In this document: positions 27,857 to 40,564 of the stretch, piece after piece
Layout: each line of letters starts with the position of its first letter
Position numbering within the stretch: position 1 is the first letter of the stretch
Source of the DNA: an uncultured Salinicoccus sp.
Lineage (GTDB): Bacteria; Bacillota; Bacilli; Staphylococcales; Salinicoccaceae
Direction of reading: 5' to 3'
Length of the DNA: 64,000 nt
Assembly (NCBI GenBank): GCA_947494965.1
Contig: CANLWV010000004.1
Location: 62,001-126,000 of the forward strand
Program-made: the position numbers and the translations under genes
Notes under the pieces: model-generated
Database searches by the model: none
What the model was told of the DNA's origin: nothing
The model's input: only the letters and a program-made list of their open reading frames with translations

Positions 27857-28462
27857 ATGAGCCATTATTTCACCGGACACGATTCGGAACATAACTATAA
27901 GGATATAGAGTATGTGTACCAAGATAAGCGCTACACATTTAAAACAGACCGCGGTGTCTTCTCCAAGGATCGCATCGATTATGGCAGTGCGGTTCTTATT
28001 GATGCGGTCATAAAGGATAGGGGTGCTGATGCGGGCGGAGACTTCATTGACATGGGGGCAGGCTACGGTCCGATCGGGATTGTCCTCGGAGATGTCCTTA
28101 ATGCAGTCCCCCTGATGATTGAAGTGAATCCGGATGGGCTTTTGCTCTCCAGGGAGAATGCCACCCGCAATAAAGTGACGGCCGAAGTGATGGACCGCAG
28201 TGAATACGACGCCCATGCCGAAGCTTTTAAACCAGACTTCTACGTTACGAATCCTCCGTTCAGGGCAGGCAAAGATGTGGTGCTCGACATCATAGAAGAT
28301 GCCGCCGGACGTTTGGAGGATGGTGCATTCTACATGGTCGTCCAAAAAAAGCAGGGGATGGCTTCATATCGCAAAGCCATCCAGGAAAGATTCGGCAATG
28401 TGGAGACACTTGTGAAGGATAAAGGATACTATGTCCTGAAGGGAATCGTCAGCCAATCTTAA
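27857..28462 (+). CDS. Class I SAM-dependent RNA methyltransferase, RsmC-like (YbxB)
   Basis: A 201-residue methyltransferase of the RsmC/RlmG type. The SAM-binding motif I is DMGAGYGPIGIVL near residue 61 and motif IV is VTNPPFRAGK near 130, the NPPF form used by base-N methylases acting on rRNA guanine. ATG 27857 follows AGGAGTGG; the upstream in-frame extension begins in the rplL terminator and is not supported. The position between rplL and rpoB is conserved from Bacillus to Staphylococcus. The precise rRNA site is not certain. Confidence 0.87.
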   Translation: MSHYFTGHDSEHNYKDIEYVYQDKRYTFKTDRGVFSKDRIDYGSAVLIDAVIKDRGADAGGDFIDMGAGYGPIGIVLGDVLNAVPLMIEVNPDGLLLSRENATRNKVTAEVMDRSEYDAHAEAFKPDFYVTNPPFRAGKDVVLDIIEDAAGRLEDGAFYMVVQKKQGMASYRKAIQERFGNVETLVKDKGYYVLKGIVSQS

Positions 28463-28469
28463 ATTTGAC

Positions 28470-28499
28470 TTGACTTTTTTTCTGTGATATAGTTATAGA
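28470..28499 (+). promoter_or_regulatory. rpoBC promoter
   Basis: TTGACT (28470-28475), 18-bp spacer, TATAGA (28494-28499), 180 bp before rpoB. The leader contains an imperfect hairpin near 28577-28608 with a T-rich tail that might attenuate. Confidence 0.6.
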
Positions 28500-28679
28500 A
28501 TGTAAAAATATAATGTCAATCAGTATGCATTTTTTCAGTGCGGATTGAATGGAGCGTATAAATATAGTTGATTAATAGAAAATGGGGTTGGTTTCGATTC
28601 CGTTTTCTTTTTGTCTTATTAACTGTTTAACTGCTTCGGTGAATGTTTTACGTAATTTTTATTAGGGGTGAATCTGTCG

Positions 28680-31600
28680 ATGAGTGAACTGATTCAATAT
28701 GGAAGACACGCTACACGCAGAAGTTATGCACGAATCGAAGAAAAAATGGATCTGCCGAACCTGATCGAAATCCAGACAAAATCCTATGAATGGTTCCTGG
28801 AGAAAGGCCTTATAGAGATGTTCAAGGACATTTCTCCAGTTGAAGACTTCACGGGTAATATGTCATTGGAGTTCGTCGACTATAAACTTGGCGAACCTAA
28901 ATATGATGAGGACGAAGCAAAGAACCATGATGCAACTTATTCTGCACCTTTGCGTGTGAAAGTCCGTCTGATCATAAAAGAGACGGGCGAGGTTAAAGAA
29001 CAGGAAGTGTTCATGGGTGATTTTCCTCTGATGACTGATACCGGCACGTTCGTCATCAATGGGGCGGAACGCGTCATAGTATCACAACTTGTCAGAAGTC
29101 CATCTGTCTATTATTCCGAGAAAATCGATAAGAACGGCAAAAGAGGGTTTGGCGCGACAGTGATTCCAAACCGCGGTGCCTGGCTTGAATATGAAATAGA
29201 CGCCAAGGACATCGTCTACGTGAGGATCGACCGTACACGTAAACTGCCTATGACTATACTTCTTAGAGCGCTTGGATTCTCTACTGACCAGGAAATCATC
29301 AATATTCTTGGAGATAATGAATACGTCAGGAATACGCTTGAGAAGGATACTACCGAAACGGTAGATCAGGCACTCCTAGAAATCTACGAACGACTTCGCC
29401 CAGGCGAACCACCAACTGTCGAAAATGCGAGAAACCTTCTATATTCCCGCTTCTTCGATCCGAAACGCTATGACCTTGCGAGTGTAGGGCGCTATAAGAT
29501 GAACAAGAAACTCCACCTGAAAGACCGTCTGTTCAACCAGGTATTGGCTGAGCCGATCGTCGACCGGGAAACGGGAGAGATTGTAGCAGAAACAGGCACT
29601 ACAATCGACAGGCGTACATTGGACGGCATCATGGATGTCCTTGAATCCAATGCGAACCTGGAAACATATCATCTAGAGAATGGACTGCTCGATGAGCCGA
29701 TTGAGATCCAATCCATAAAAGTTGAAGCACCGAACATGGAAGAGGGCACGACAACGATCATAGGAAACGCATTCCCTGATGTTGAAGTGAAGTCAATCAC
29801 ACCTTCTGACATCATCGCTTCAATGAGCTATTTCTTCAACCTGCTTCACGGCGTAGGACACACTGACGATATAGACCACCTCGGCAACCGCCGTCTGCGC
29901 TCTGTAGGGGAACTGCTCCAAAACCAATTCAGGATTGGTGTCTCCCGTATGGAACGTGTAGTGAGGGAACGCATGTCGATTCAGGATGCTGAATCCATCA
30001 CACCTCAGCAGCTGATCAATATCCGTCCGGTAATCGCCTCCATCAAGGAGTTTTTCGGAAGTTCACAGCTGTCGCAATTCATGGACCAAACGAATCCACT
30101 TGCCGAATTGACGCACAAGAGACGGCTATCTGCACTTGGACCCGGCGGTCTGACGCGTGAGCGTGCAGGAATGGAAGTACGTGACGTACACTACTCCCAC
30201 TACGGACGCATGTGTCCAATCGAAACGCCGGAAGGGCCGAACATCGGTCTGATCAACTCCCTGTCCAGTTATGCACGGGTCAATGAGTTCGGCTTCATCG
30301 AGACTCCTTATAGAAGAGTTGATCCGGAAACGAACAAGGTCACGAGCGAGACGCATTATCTGACGGCTGACGAAGAAGACAGCTACGTCGTCGCCCAGGC
30401 GAACGCGCTCCTTGAGGAAGATGGTTCATTCACCAATGAAGAAATCGTCTGCCGCTTCCGTGGTAACAACACGAAGATGGCGAGAGAACGCATGGACTAC
30501 ATGGACGTATCCCCGAAACAAGTTGTTTCTGCGGCGACGGCGTGTATCCCGTTCCTCGAAAACGATGACTCGAACCGTGCTTTGATGGGTGCCAACATGC
30601 AACGTCAGGCTGTACCACTCCTGATTCCACAGTCACCACACATCGGTACGGGCATGGAGCACGTAGCTGCACGCGACTCTGGTGCTGCAATCGTCGCACG
30701 CTACAAAGGCCGTGTAGAACGTGTGGAAGCGAAAGAAATCCACATACGTCGGATTGAAGATCAGAATGGAAAAGAAGTTGAGACGGACAAAGATGTATAT
30801 AAACTGTCCAAATTCATCCGTTCGAACTCCGGAACGTGCTATAACCAGAAACCGATTGTCGCAAAAGACGACATTGTCGCCAAAGGTGAAATCCTTGCTG
30901 ATGGTCCGTCCATGGATAACGGCGAGATGGCACTGGGTCAAAACCTGGTGGTCGGCTTCATGACTTGGGACGGCTACAACTATGAGGACGCTGTCATCAT
31001 GAGTGAACGTATGGTCAAGGATGACGTCTATACATCCATTCACATAGAAGAGTACGAATCTGAATCCAGAGATACGAAACTTGGGCCTGAAGAAATCACA
31101 AGGGACATTCCGAACGTTTCTGATAATGCGCTGAAGAAACTGGATGATCGCGGTATCGTACACATCGGTGCTGAAGTCAAGGACGGCGATATCCTCGTCG
31201 GTAAAGTCACCCCTAAAGGTGTAACCGAACTGACAGCTGAAGAGCGTCTACTCCATGCGATATTTGGTGAGAAAGCGCGTGAAGTGCGTGACACCTCACT
31301 TCGTGTACCGCATGGCGCAGGAGGCATTGTACTGGATGTCAAAGTCTTCAACCGTGAAGATGGTGACGAACTCTCTCCAGGGGTCAACCAGCTCGTGCGT
31401 GTCTATATCGTACAAAAGCGTAAGATCAGCGTAGGTGACAAAATGTGTGGACGACACGGTAACAAAGGTGTCATCTCCAGGATCCTACCTGAGGAAGATA
31501 TGCCTTATATGCCAGATGGCACACCAATCGACCTCATGCTCAACCCACTTGGGGTACCATCGCGTATGAATATCGGACAAGTGCTTGAACTTCACCTCGG

Positions 31601-32216
31601 CATGGCTTCCCGTGCCATGGGTGTGAAGATGGCTTCTCCAGTATTTGACGGTGCGAATGAGGAAGATGTATGGGAGACGATGTCAGAAGCAGGACTTGCC
31701 CATGATGGTAAGACTGTCCTCTACGATGGCAGAACGGGAGAACCGTTTGAGAGCCGCATCTCCGTTGGTGTCATGTACATGCTCAAACTTGCCCACATGG
31801 TCGACGACAAACTCCATGCGAGAAGTACCGGACCATATTCACTTGTTACACAGCAGCCACTTGGCGGTAAAGCCCAGTTCGGTGGCCAGCGTTTCGGGGA
31901 AATGGAAGTATGGGCACTGGAAGCATATGGTGCCGCCTATACCCTCCAGGAAATCCTGACGGTCAAATCCGATGATACCGTCGGTCGCGTGAAGACCTAC
32001 GAAGCGATCGTAAAAGGTGAAAATGTCCCTAAACCCGGCGTGCCTGAATCATTCCGTGTACTGATGAAGGAGTTGCAGAGCCTCGGTCTCGATGTCAATC
32101 TGCTTGATGAGAATGACGAAGAAATCGAGATGCGTGATACAGAAGAGGACGAAGCGCCTAATCAGATGAATTTGAGTGCGCAGCCAAAAGCAGCGACTGA
32201 AGATGTCACTGAATGA
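28680..32216 (+). CDS. rpoB: DNA-directed RNA polymerase subunit beta
   Basis: An 1178-residue catalytic subunit. The rifampicin-binding cluster ([20 protein letters not shown], about 459-478, then [14 protein letters not shown]) has the wild-type firmicute residues, so no rifampicin-resistance change is visible. [19 protein letters not shown] and the C-terminal clamp segment are intact. ATG 28680 is preferred because AGGGGTG lies about ten bases before it; an in-frame GTG at 28668 overlaps that site. The C-terminal tail is acidic and variable as in staphylococci. Confidence 0.97.
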   Translation: MSELIQYGRHATRRSYARIEEKMDLPNLIEIQTKSYEWFLEKGLIEMFKDISPVEDFTGNMSLEFVDYKLGEPKYDEDEAKNHDATYSAPLRVKVRLIIKETGEVKEQEVFMGDFPLMTDTGTFVINGAERVIVSQLVRSPSVYYSEKIDKNGKRGFGATVIPNRGAWLEYEIDAKDIVYVRIDRTRKLPMTILLRALGFSTDQEIINILGDNEYVRNTLEKDTTETVDQALLEIYERLRPGEPPTVENARNLLYSRFFDPKRYDLASVGRYKMNKKLHLKDRLFNQVLAEPIVDRETGEIVAETGTTIDRRTLDGIMDVLESNANLETYHLENGLLDEPIEIQSIKVEAPNMEEGTTTIIGNAFPDVEVKSITPSDIIASMSYFFNLLHGVGHTDDIDHLGNRRLRSVGELLQNQFRIGVSRMERVVRERMSIQDAESITPQQLINIRPVIASIKEFFGSSQLSQFMDQTNPLAELTHKRRLSALGPGGLTRERAGMEVRDVHYSHYGRMCPIETPEGPNIGLINSLSSYARVNEFGFIETPYRRVDPETNKVTSETHYLTADEEDSYVVAQANALLEEDGSFTNEEIVCRFRGNNTKMARERMDYMDVSPKQVVSAATACIPFLENDDSNRALMGANMQRQAVPLLIPQSPHIGTGMEHVAARDSGAAIVARYKGRVERVEAKEIHIRRIEDQNGKEVETDKDVYKLSKFIRSNSGTCYNQKPIVAKDDIVAKGEILADGPSMDNGEMALGQNLVVGFMTWDGYNYEDAVIMSERMVKDDVYTSIHIEEYESESRDTKLGPEEITRDIPNVSDNALKKLDDRGIVHIGAEVKDGDILVGKVTPKGVTELTAEERLLHAIFGEKAREVRDTSLRVPHGAGGIVLDVKVFNREDGDELSPGVNQLVRVYIVQKRKISVGDKMCGRHGNKGVISRILPEEDMPYMPDGTPIDLMLNPLGVPSRMNIGQVLELHLGMASRAMGVKMASPVFDGANEEDVWETMSEAGLAHDGKTVLYDGRTGEPFESRISVGVMYMLKLAHMVDDKLHARSTGPYSLVTQQPLGGKAQFGGQRFGEMEVWALEAYGAAYTLQEILTVKSDDTVGRVKTYEAIVKGENVPKPGVPESFRVLMKELQSLGLDVNLLDENDEEIEMRDTEEDEAPNQMNLSAQPKAATEDVTE

Positions 32217-32253
32217 TGATTGAGCTTGATAAAACTTTAGGGAGGAAAGCTCA

Positions 32254-35200
32254 TTGATAGATGTAAATAGATTTGAATATATGAAAATAGGTCTGGCTTC
32301 ATCCGAAAAGATCCGTTCATGGTCTTTCGGTGAAGTCAAGAAACCTGAAACGATCAACTATAGAACGCTTAAGCCTGAACGTGACGGCCTTTTCTGTGAA
32401 AAGATATTCGGCCCGACGAAAGATTGGGAATGTAGCTGCGGTAAATATAAGCGTGTAAGATATAAAGGCATGGTCTGTGACCGCTGTGGTGTGGAAGTGA
32501 CACGTGCCAAAGTCAGACGTGAGAGGATGGGGCACATTGAACTTGCTGCCCCTGTCTCCCACATCTGGTATTTCAAAGGCATCCCGTCCAGGATGGGACT
32601 GCTGCTTGATATGTCCCCACGCTCCCTGGAAGAAGTCATCTACTTCGCTTCCTATGCAGTCATCAAGCCGGGATCTACAGGGCTTGAGCCTAAGCAACTG
32701 CTGACTGAGCGCGAGTACAGGGAATATTACGATAAGCACGGCAATACGTTTACGGCCAAGATGGGTGCTGAAGCCATCAGAGAACTGTTGATGGATGTCA
32801 ATCTTGAAGATGAACTCGCCCAACTCAGAAAAGAGCTGGAAACAGCAACAGGCCAAAGATTGACGCGTGCAATCAAGCGTCTTGAAGTCGTCGAATCGTT
32901 CCGGAGCTCAGGTAATGACCCTGCCTGGATGATTCTTGATGTACTGCCGATCATCCCGCCGGAAATCCGTCCGATGGTCCAGCTTGATGGCGGACGTTTC
33001 GCCACAAGTGACTTGAACGACCTCTACCGCCGGGTCATCAACCGTAATAACCGCCTCAAGCGTCTCCTTGACTTGGGAGCACCTGGAATCATCGTCCAGA
33101 ACGAAAAACGTATGCTCCAGGAAGCTGTTGATGCATTGATCGATAACGGCCGTCGTGGTCGTCCGGTGACTGGTCCGGGGAACCGTCCGCTCAAATCCCT
33201 CTCCCACATGCTGAAAGGGAAACAGGGACGTTTCCGTCAGAACTTGCTCGGTAAACGTGTCGACTACTCTGGACGTTCAGTCATCGTAGTTGGTCCAAGC
33301 CTGAAGATGTATCAGTGTGGACTGCCGAGGGAAATGGCTCTCGAACTGTTCAAGCCGTTCGTCATGAAAGAACTTGTTGAACGTGAAATGGCAACCAACA
33401 TCAAGAATGCCAAAGGTAAGATCGAGCGCATGGAAAATGAGGTATGGGATGTCCTTGAAGATGTCATCAAGGAGCACCCGATACTGCTGAACCGTGCACC
33501 GACACTCCACCGTCTGGGCATTCAGGCGTTCGAGGCAACACTCGTCGAAGGGCGTGCGATCAGGTTGCACCCATTGGTTACGACTGCCTATAACGCAGAC
33601 TTTGATGGTGACCAGATGGCAGTGCATGTTCCGCTATCTAAAGAAGCTCAGGCTGAGGCCCGCACATTGATGCTGGCTGCCCAAAACATCTTGAACCCTA
33701 AGGATGGTAAGCCGGTTGTTACACCTTCACAGGATATGGTGCTCGGTAACTACTACCTTACACTCGAGAGGGAGAACACAAAACGCGAAGGTCATATCTT
33801 CAAGGATGCCGATGAAGTTGTAATGGCTTATCAGAACGGCTATGTACAACTCCACAGCCGCATCGGAGTGCATACCGACAGTTTCGCAGCAGAAAAGGTT
33901 TCCGAGGAAAATCAGGGCAAGATCCTCATGACGACGATAGGAAAAGTCATCTTCAATGAAATCATGCCGCCTTCCTTCCCGTACATTAATGAACCGACAA
34001 GGGAAAACCTTGAGGTGAAGACACCGGACCGCTACTTCGTCGCTGCATCGGAACTTGGCGAGGGTGGATTGGCAGAGCGTTTCAAAGAGGCGCCTCTAGT
34101 CGATCCGTTCAACAAGAAATTCCTGGGGCAGATCATAGCGGAAGTGTTCAACGCCTTCCACATCACTGAGACTTCCGTCATGCTCGACCTTATGAAAGAT
34201 CTTGGCTTCAAGTATTCATCTAAAGCCGGAATCACTGTAGGTGTGTCTGATATAGTCGTACTTCCTGAGAAGAAGGAAATCATCGATGAAACAGAAGAGA
34301 AGGTTGAAAAAGTCCAGAAACAGTTCTCACGTGGCCTGATCACGGAAGAAGAACGCTACGGCACGGTCATAGAGCTGTGGACGCGTGCGAAGGATGATAT
34401 CCAAGCACGGTTGATGCAGTCACTTGATCGCCTGAACCCGATATTCATGATGAGTGATTCAGGTGCCAGGGGTAACGCGTCCAACTTTACTCAACTGGCC
34501 GGAATGCGCGGTCTGATGGCCAACCCGTCAGGCCAGATCATAGAACTTCCGATCAAGTCCAGCTTCCGTGAAGGGTTGACGGTTCTTGAGTACTTCATCT
34601 CCACGCACGGTGCACGTAAGGGTCTGGCTGATACTGCACTTAAGACGGCGGACTCAGGATACCTCACAAGACGTCTGGTCGACGTCGCACAAGATGTCAT
34701 CGTCCGCGATGACGACTGTGGAACTGATAAAGGGCTGCTCGTTTCAGCGCTTACAGAAGGTTCAGAATTGATCGAGCCACTCATCGACCGCCTCGAAGGG
34801 CGTTATGCCAAAGAAACGGTCAAGGACCCTGAAACGAAGGAGATCTTGGTCCACTCAAATGAACTGATCACAAATGAGATAGCGAAAGCGATTGTGAACA
34901 GTGGCGTCGAAGAAATGTACATCCGTTCAGCCTTCACGTGTAATACACGCCACGGTGTATGTGAACGTTGCTACGGTAAGAACCTTGCAACCGGCGAAAA
35001 AGTGGAAGTGGGTGAAGCGGTTGGTACAATCGCTGCACAATCCATCGGTGAGCCGGGTACACAGCTCACAATGCGTACATTCCACACAGGTGGGGTCGCA
35101 GGAAGCGACATCACTCAAGGTCTGCCGCGTATACAGGAGCTCTTCGAAGCACGTAATCCGAAAGGTCAGGCGATGATTTCAGAAATCCGCGGAGCGGTGA

Positions 35201-35877
35201 CTGATATTGAAATCGTCAAAGATCGCCAGCAGGAGATCAAGATCAAAGGTGAGCAGGAAACGAAGACGTATACCGCACCGGCGACAGCACGCCTGCTTGT
35301 AGAAATCGGCGATAAGGTCGAACCGGGTGAGATACTGACCGAAGGTTCGATCGAACCGAAGGAACTCCTCGCAGTTGCAGGTCTGAACCGTACGCAGGAA
35401 TACCTGCTTAAGGAAGTTCAGAAAGTATACCGCATGCAGGGTGTTGAAATAGATGATAAGCACGTTGAGGTTATGGTCAGACAGATGCTGAGGAAGGTTC
35501 GTATCATCGATGCAGGTGATACTAAGCTGCTCCCTGGCGCACTGGTCGACATCCATGCCTTTACGGATGCCAACCGTGATATCTTCAAGAAGCGCAAACG
35601 TCCGGCAACCGCAAAACCGGTACTGCTCGGTATCACCAAGGCGTCACTTGAAACAGAAAGCTTCCTTTCTGCAGCAAGCTTCCAAGAAACGACAAGAGTG
35701 CTCACAGATGCTGCAATCAAAGGTAAACGCGATGAACTTCTCGGCCTCAAAGAGAACGTCATCATTGGTAAACTCATACCGGCAGGTACAGGAATGCCAA
35801 GATACCGCGATGTGGAAATTGATGTCGAACATCCTGAATCTGCAGAGCAGAAGGAAGAAATTCTCATTGAAGAATAA
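32254..35877 (+). CDS. rpoC: DNA-directed RNA polymerase subunit beta'
   Basis: A 1207-residue catalytic subunit. The zinc-binding segment [20 protein letters not shown] is at residues 60-79, the catalytic Mg loop [12 protein letters not shown] near 447-458, the trigger-loop region with [11 protein letters not shown] near 950, and a second Cys cluster ([13 protein letters not shown]) near 897. The start is a TTG at 32254 with AGGGAGGAAAG upstream, giving [16 protein letters not shown], the typical firmicute N-terminus. It follows rpoB after 37 bp and ends in a clear terminator. Confidence 0.97.
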   Translation: MIDVNRFEYMKIGLASSEKIRSWSFGEVKKPETINYRTLKPERDGLFCEKIFGPTKDWECSCGKYKRVRYKGMVCDRCGVEVTRAKVRRERMGHIELAAPVSHIWYFKGIPSRMGLLLDMSPRSLEEVIYFASYAVIKPGSTGLEPKQLLTEREYREYYDKHGNTFTAKMGAEAIRELLMDVNLEDELAQLRKELETATGQRLTRAIKRLEVVESFRSSGNDPAWMILDVLPIIPPEIRPMVQLDGGRFATSDLNDLYRRVINRNNRLKRLLDLGAPGIIVQNEKRMLQEAVDALIDNGRRGRPVTGPGNRPLKSLSHMLKGKQGRFRQNLLGKRVDYSGRSVIVVGPSLKMYQCGLPREMALELFKPFVMKELVEREMATNIKNAKGKIERMENEVWDVLEDVIKEHPILLNRAPTLHRLGIQAFEATLVEGRAIRLHPLVTTAYNADFDGDQMAVHVPLSKEAQAEARTLMLAAQNILNPKDGKPVVTPSQDMVLGNYYLTLERENTKREGHIFKDADEVVMAYQNGYVQLHSRIGVHTDSFAAEKVSEENQGKILMTTIGKVIFNEIMPPSFPYINEPTRENLEVKTPDRYFVAASELGEGGLAERFKEAPLVDPFNKKFLGQIIAEVFNAFHITETSVMLDLMKDLGFKYSSKAGITVGVSDIVVLPEKKEIIDETEEKVEKVQKQFSRGLITEEERYGTVIELWTRAKDDIQARLMQSLDRLNPIFMMSDSGARGNASNFTQLAGMRGLMANPSGQIIELPIKSSFREGLTVLEYFISTHGARKGLADTALKTADSGYLTRRLVDVAQDVIVRDDDCGTDKGLLVSALTEGSELIEPLIDRLEGRYAKETVKDPETKEILVHSNELITNEIAKAIVNSGVEEMYIRSAFTCNTRHGVCERCYGKNLATGEKVEVGEAVGTIAAQSIGEPGTQLTMRTFHTGGVAGSDITQGLPRIQELFEARNPKGQAMISEIRGAVTDIEIVKDRQQEIKIKGEQETKTYTAPATARLLVEIGDKVEPGEILTEGSIEPKELLAVAGLNRTQEYLLKEVQKVYRMQGVEIDDKHVEVMVRQMLRKVRIIDAGDTKLLPGALVDIHAFTDANRDIFKKRKRPATAKPVLLGITKASLETESFLSAASFQETTRVLTDAAIKGKRDELLGLKENVIIGKLIPAGTGMPRYRDVEIDVEHPESAEQKEEILIEE

Positions 35878-35886
35878 AAACAGAAT

Positions 35887-35914
35887 ACCCGCTCTTTTGA
35901 GCGGGTGCTGTTTT
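35887..35914 (+). terminator. rpoBC terminator
   Basis: ACCCGCTC (35887-35894), loop TTTT, GAGCGGGT (35899-35906), extended by CAG/CTG pairing, then TTTTAAAA. Confidence 0.9.
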
Positions 35915-35925
35915 AAAATAGTATG

Positions 35926-35957
35926 TTGACATCCCTATTCAGAGATGCTACTATAAT
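35926..35957 (+). promoter_or_regulatory. str operon promoter
   Basis: Consensus TTGACA at 35926-35931; TACTATAAT at 35949-35957 offers a -10 (TACTAT at 17 bp or TATAAT at 20 bp). Confidence 0.65.
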
Positions 35958-36004
35958 TAAGGTTACTCCATATTGAATCTTTACGATTGTTATGGAGAGA
36001 TAAA

Positions 36005-36079
36005 ATGCAAAATGTAAGAATTATTTCTTACACATTTTTTTATACCTTTAAAATGAGCCACCTGGATGTGTGGGATTAA
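36005..36079 (+). CDS. Candidate 24-residue leader peptide upstream of rpsL
   Basis: A short ORF with its own ribosome-binding site (GGAGAG, 35994-35999, five bases before the ATG) and 24 sense codons, ending in TAA at 36077-36079, 20 bp before the rpsL ATG. Its codons 4-9 span a terminator-like hairpin (36013-36032) and the T-tract encodes Phe-Phe-Tyr. A ribosome initiating here would cover the hairpin and stop it forming. The peptide itself shows no recognisable motif. I infer a translation-coupled attenuation leader; it could also be chance, since no homologue is known to me. Confidence 0.4.
   Translation: MQNVRIISYTFFYTFKMSHLDVWD
36013..36041 (+). terminator. Attenuator hairpin in rpsL leader
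   Basis: TGTAAGAA (36013-36020), loop TTAT, TTCTTACA (36025-36032), then CA and seven T's. It lies about 50 bases after the expected transcription start, so it can only be a leader attenuator. Confidence 0.65.
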
Positions 36080-36099
36080 TTGAAGAGAGGAGGAAAACC

Positions 36100-36519
36100 A
36101 TGCCAACGATTAACCAGCTTGTGAGAAAACCGCGTCAAAGCAAATCACAAAGCACAGACTCACCAGCATTGAACAAGGGCTACAACAGTCTTAAGAAACG
36201 TATGACAGACGAAAATGCACCACAAAAAAGAGGTGTATGTACGCGTGTCGGTACGATGACTCCTAAGAAACCGAACTCCGCCCTCCGTAAATATGCACGT
36301 GTGAGACTTTCAAATACTATTGAAGTGAACGCATATATACCTGGAATCGGACACAATCTCCAAGAGCACAGTGTTGTACTCATCCGTGGAGGACGTGTAA
36401 AGGACCTTCCTGGTGTACGCTACCACGTTGTACGCGGTGCGCTTGATACTTCAGGTGTCAACGACCGTAAACAGAGCCGTTCACTATACGGTACAAAACG
36501 CGCCAAAAAGAAAAAATAA
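36100..36519 (+). CDS. rpsL: 30S ribosomal protein S12
   Basis: A 139-residue decoding-centre protein. The loop [11 protein letters not shown] has the wild-type Lys, so the common streptomycin-resistance substitution is absent; [19 protein letters not shown] is also intact. AGGAGGAAAA precedes ATG 36100. It is the first gene of the str operon rpsL-rpsG-fusA(-tuf). The L7Ae-like gene found here in Bacillus and Staphylococcus between rpoC and rpsL is missing. Confidence 0.97.
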   Translation: MPTINQLVRKPRQSKSQSTDSPALNKGYNSLKKRMTDENAPQKRGVCTRVGTMTPKKPNSALRKYARVRLSNTIEVNAYIPGIGHNLQEHSVVLIRGGRVKDLPGVRYHVVRGALDTSGVNDRKQSRSLYGTKRAKKKK

Positions 36520-36558
36520 AAATATAAAATGATATAAATTTTTGAAAGGAGGATGACT

Positions 36559-37029
36559 ATGCCACGTAAAGGACCAGTCCCAAAAAGAGACGTATTGCCG
36601 GATCCGATCCACAATTCCAAGCTTGTGACTAAGCTCATCAACAAAATGATGGTAGACGGAAAACGCGGTACTTCCCAAAGAATTCTTTACTCAGCTTTCG
36701 ATCTTGTACAGGAACGTTCCGGCAGAGATGCAGGAGAAGTTTTTGATGAAGCAATCGAAAACATCATGCCAGTACTTGAAGTCAAAGCACGTCGCGTAGG
36801 TGGTTCAAACTACCAAGTACCTGTTGAGGTGCGCCCAGAACGCCGTACGACTCTCGGCCTCCGCTGGCTCGTGAACTACTCGCGTCTGCGCGGGGAGAAG
36901 ACTATGGAAGAGCGCCTGGCAAACGAAATTCTTGATGCTGCCAACAACACTGGTGGTGCTGTCAAGAAACGTGAAGACGTTCATAAGATGGCTGAAGCAA
37001 ACAGAGCTTTCGCACACTACCGCTGGTAA
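36559..37029 (+). CDS. rpsG: 30S ribosomal protein S7
   Basis: A 156-residue primary 16S-binding protein of the small-subunit head, in contact with the E-site tRNA. It starts [16 protein letters not shown] and carries the conserved [17 protein letters not shown] segment near residue 92. ATG 36559 is placed correctly after AAAGGAGG; the ATG at 36553 would be too close. Length equals that of other firmicute S7. It is followed by fusA after 57 bp. Confidence 0.97.
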   Translation: MPRKGPVPKRDVLPDPIHNSKLVTKLINKMMVDGKRGTSQRILYSAFDLVQERSGRDAGEVFDEAIENIMPVLEVKARRVGGSNYQVPVEVRPERRTTLGLRWLVNYSRLRGEKTMEERLANEILDAANNTGGAVKKREDVHKMAEANRAFAHYRW

Positions 37030-37086
37030 TAAGAAGGTTGTGCAACAGCCTATCTATTCCATTCCTGGAAGGAGAAAAAGATATCA

Positions 37087-39168
<2,082 letters not shown>

Positions 39169-39177
39169 TCAGCTCGC

Positions 39178-39206
39178 TTGATTTTTGGATCATAATCATT
39201 TATAAG
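39178..39206 (+). promoter_or_regulatory. tuf promoter
   Basis: TTGATT (39178-39183), 17 bp, TATAAG (39201-39206), just after fusA, giving tuf its own transcript. The leader carries a two-part stem (CTCGG 39221-39225 with CCGAG 39243-39247, enclosing CGGG/CCCG) without a T-tract. Confidence 0.65.
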
Positions 39207-39291
39207 TGGTTTAGAAACACCTCGGGCGGGCACGTCCCGTTTCCGAGTTTCAATATAAATATAAACAATTCTTTTAAGGAGAGGTATACAA

Positions 39292-40479
39292 ATGGCAAAA
39301 GAAAAATTCGACCGTTCCAAGACGCATGCCAATATAGGTACAATTGGTCACGTTGACCACGGTAAAACTACACTGACAGCCGCTATCGCAACAGTTCTCG
39401 CTAAAAGAGGATCAGGCGAAGCTCAGAGCTATGCTCAGATCGATAACGCACCGGAAGAAAAAGAGCGTGGAATCACGATCAACACTTCCCACATCGAGTA
39501 CGAAACTGAAACACGCCACTACGCGCACGTTGACTGCCCAGGTCACGCTGACTATGTCAAAAACATGATCACTGGTGCAGCTCAAATGGACGGCGGTATC
39601 CTAGTCGTTTCTGCAGCGGATGGCCCAATGCCACAAACTCGTGAGCACATCCTGCTTTCACGTAACGTTGGTGTACCAGCACTTGTTGTATTCCTCAACA
39701 AAGTAGATATGGTAGACGACGAAGAGCTTCTTGAACTCGTAGAAATGGAAGTGCGTGAGCTTCTTTCTGAATACGACTTCCCTGGCGATGACATCCCTGT
39801 AATCGCAGGTTCTGCTCTTAAAGCGCTTGAAGGCGTAGAAGAATACGAAGACAAAATCTTGGAACTCATGAATGCAGTCGACGAATTCATCCCGACTCCA
39901 GAGCGTGACTCTGACAAGCCATTCATGATGCCTGTAGAGGACGTATTCTCCATCACAGGACGTGGAACAGTTGCTACTGGCCGTGTTGAACGTGGTAGCA
40001 TCAAAGTCGGTGAAGAAGTTGAAATCATCGGTATCAATGAAGATTCCACTAAAACAACTGTTACAGGTGTTGAAATGTTCCGTAAGCTTCTTGACTATGC
40101 AGAAGCTGGCGACAACATCGGTGCGCTCCTCCGTGGTGTAGCACGTGAAGACATCCAGCGTGGACAAGTACTTGCTGCTCCTGGATCCATCACACCACAC
40201 ACTAACTTCAAAGCTGAAGTTTATGTACTTTCAAAAGAAGAAGGTGGACGTCACACTCCATTCTTCAACAACTACCGCCCACAGTTCTACTTCCGTACTA
40301 CGGACGTAACTGGTGTTGTAGAACTTCCTGAAGGTACAGAAATGGTTATGCCTGGCGATAACGTTGAAATGAACGTTGAACTCATTTCTCCAATCGCGAT
40401 CGAAGACGGTACACGTTTCTCCATCCGTGAAGGTGGACGTACTGTTGGATCAGGCGTTGTAACTGAAATCGTCAAATAA
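39292..40479 (+). CDS. tuf: Elongation factor Tu
   Basis: A 395-residue GTPase that delivers aminoacyl-tRNA. The P-loop is GHVDHGKTT (19-27), followed by [18 protein letters not shown] near 81 and NKVDMVDD near 136. Beta-barrel domains II and III follow. AAGGAGAGG precedes the ATG. The codon choice is strongly optimised, as expected for one of the most expressed genes. It ends in a GC-rich terminator. Confidence 0.98.
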   Translation: MAKEKFDRSKTHANIGTIGHVDHGKTTLTAAIATVLAKRGSGEAQSYAQIDNAPEEKERGITINTSHIEYETETRHYAHVDCPGHADYVKNMITGAAQMDGGILVVSAADGPMPQTREHILLSRNVGVPALVVFLNKVDMVDDEELLELVEMEVRELLSEYDFPGDDIPVIAGSALKALEGVEEYEDKILELMNAVDEFIPTPERDSDKPFMMPVEDVFSITGRGTVATGRVERGSIKVGEEVEIIGINEDSTKTTVTGVEMFRKLLDYAEAGDNIGALLRGVAREDIQRGQVLAAPGSITPHTNFKAEVYVLSKEEGGRHTPFFNNYRPQFYFRTTDVTGVVELPEGTEMVMPGDNVEMNVELISPIAIEDGTRFSIREGGRTVGSGVVTEIVK

Positions 40480-40496
40480 TATATTTGAAGATACTA

Positions 40497-40524
40497 GAAG
40501 CCGGGGGTTCCCCCGGCTTCTTTT
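40497..40524 (+). terminator. tuf terminator
   Basis: GAAGCCGGGGG (40497-40507), loop TT, CCCCCGGCTTC (40510-40520), then TTTT. Confidence 0.95.
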
Positions 40525-40531
40525 ATATGTG

Positions 40532-40564
40532 AAAAGGCCATCCTCGAAAGAGATGGCCTTTTTT
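40532..40564 (-). terminator. Terminator of the amidohydrolase operon (bidirectional)
   Basis: AAAAGGCCAT (40532-40541) with ATGGCCTTTT (40553-40562). It lies 3' of the minus-strand amidohydrolase genes and has T-runs on both strands. Confidence 0.8.

Noticed and set aside
28582-28665. A 27-codon ORF in the rpoB leader
   Set aside because: Unlike the rpsL leader ORF it has no Shine-Dalgarno sequence before its ATG, and it overlaps only an imperfect hairpin.
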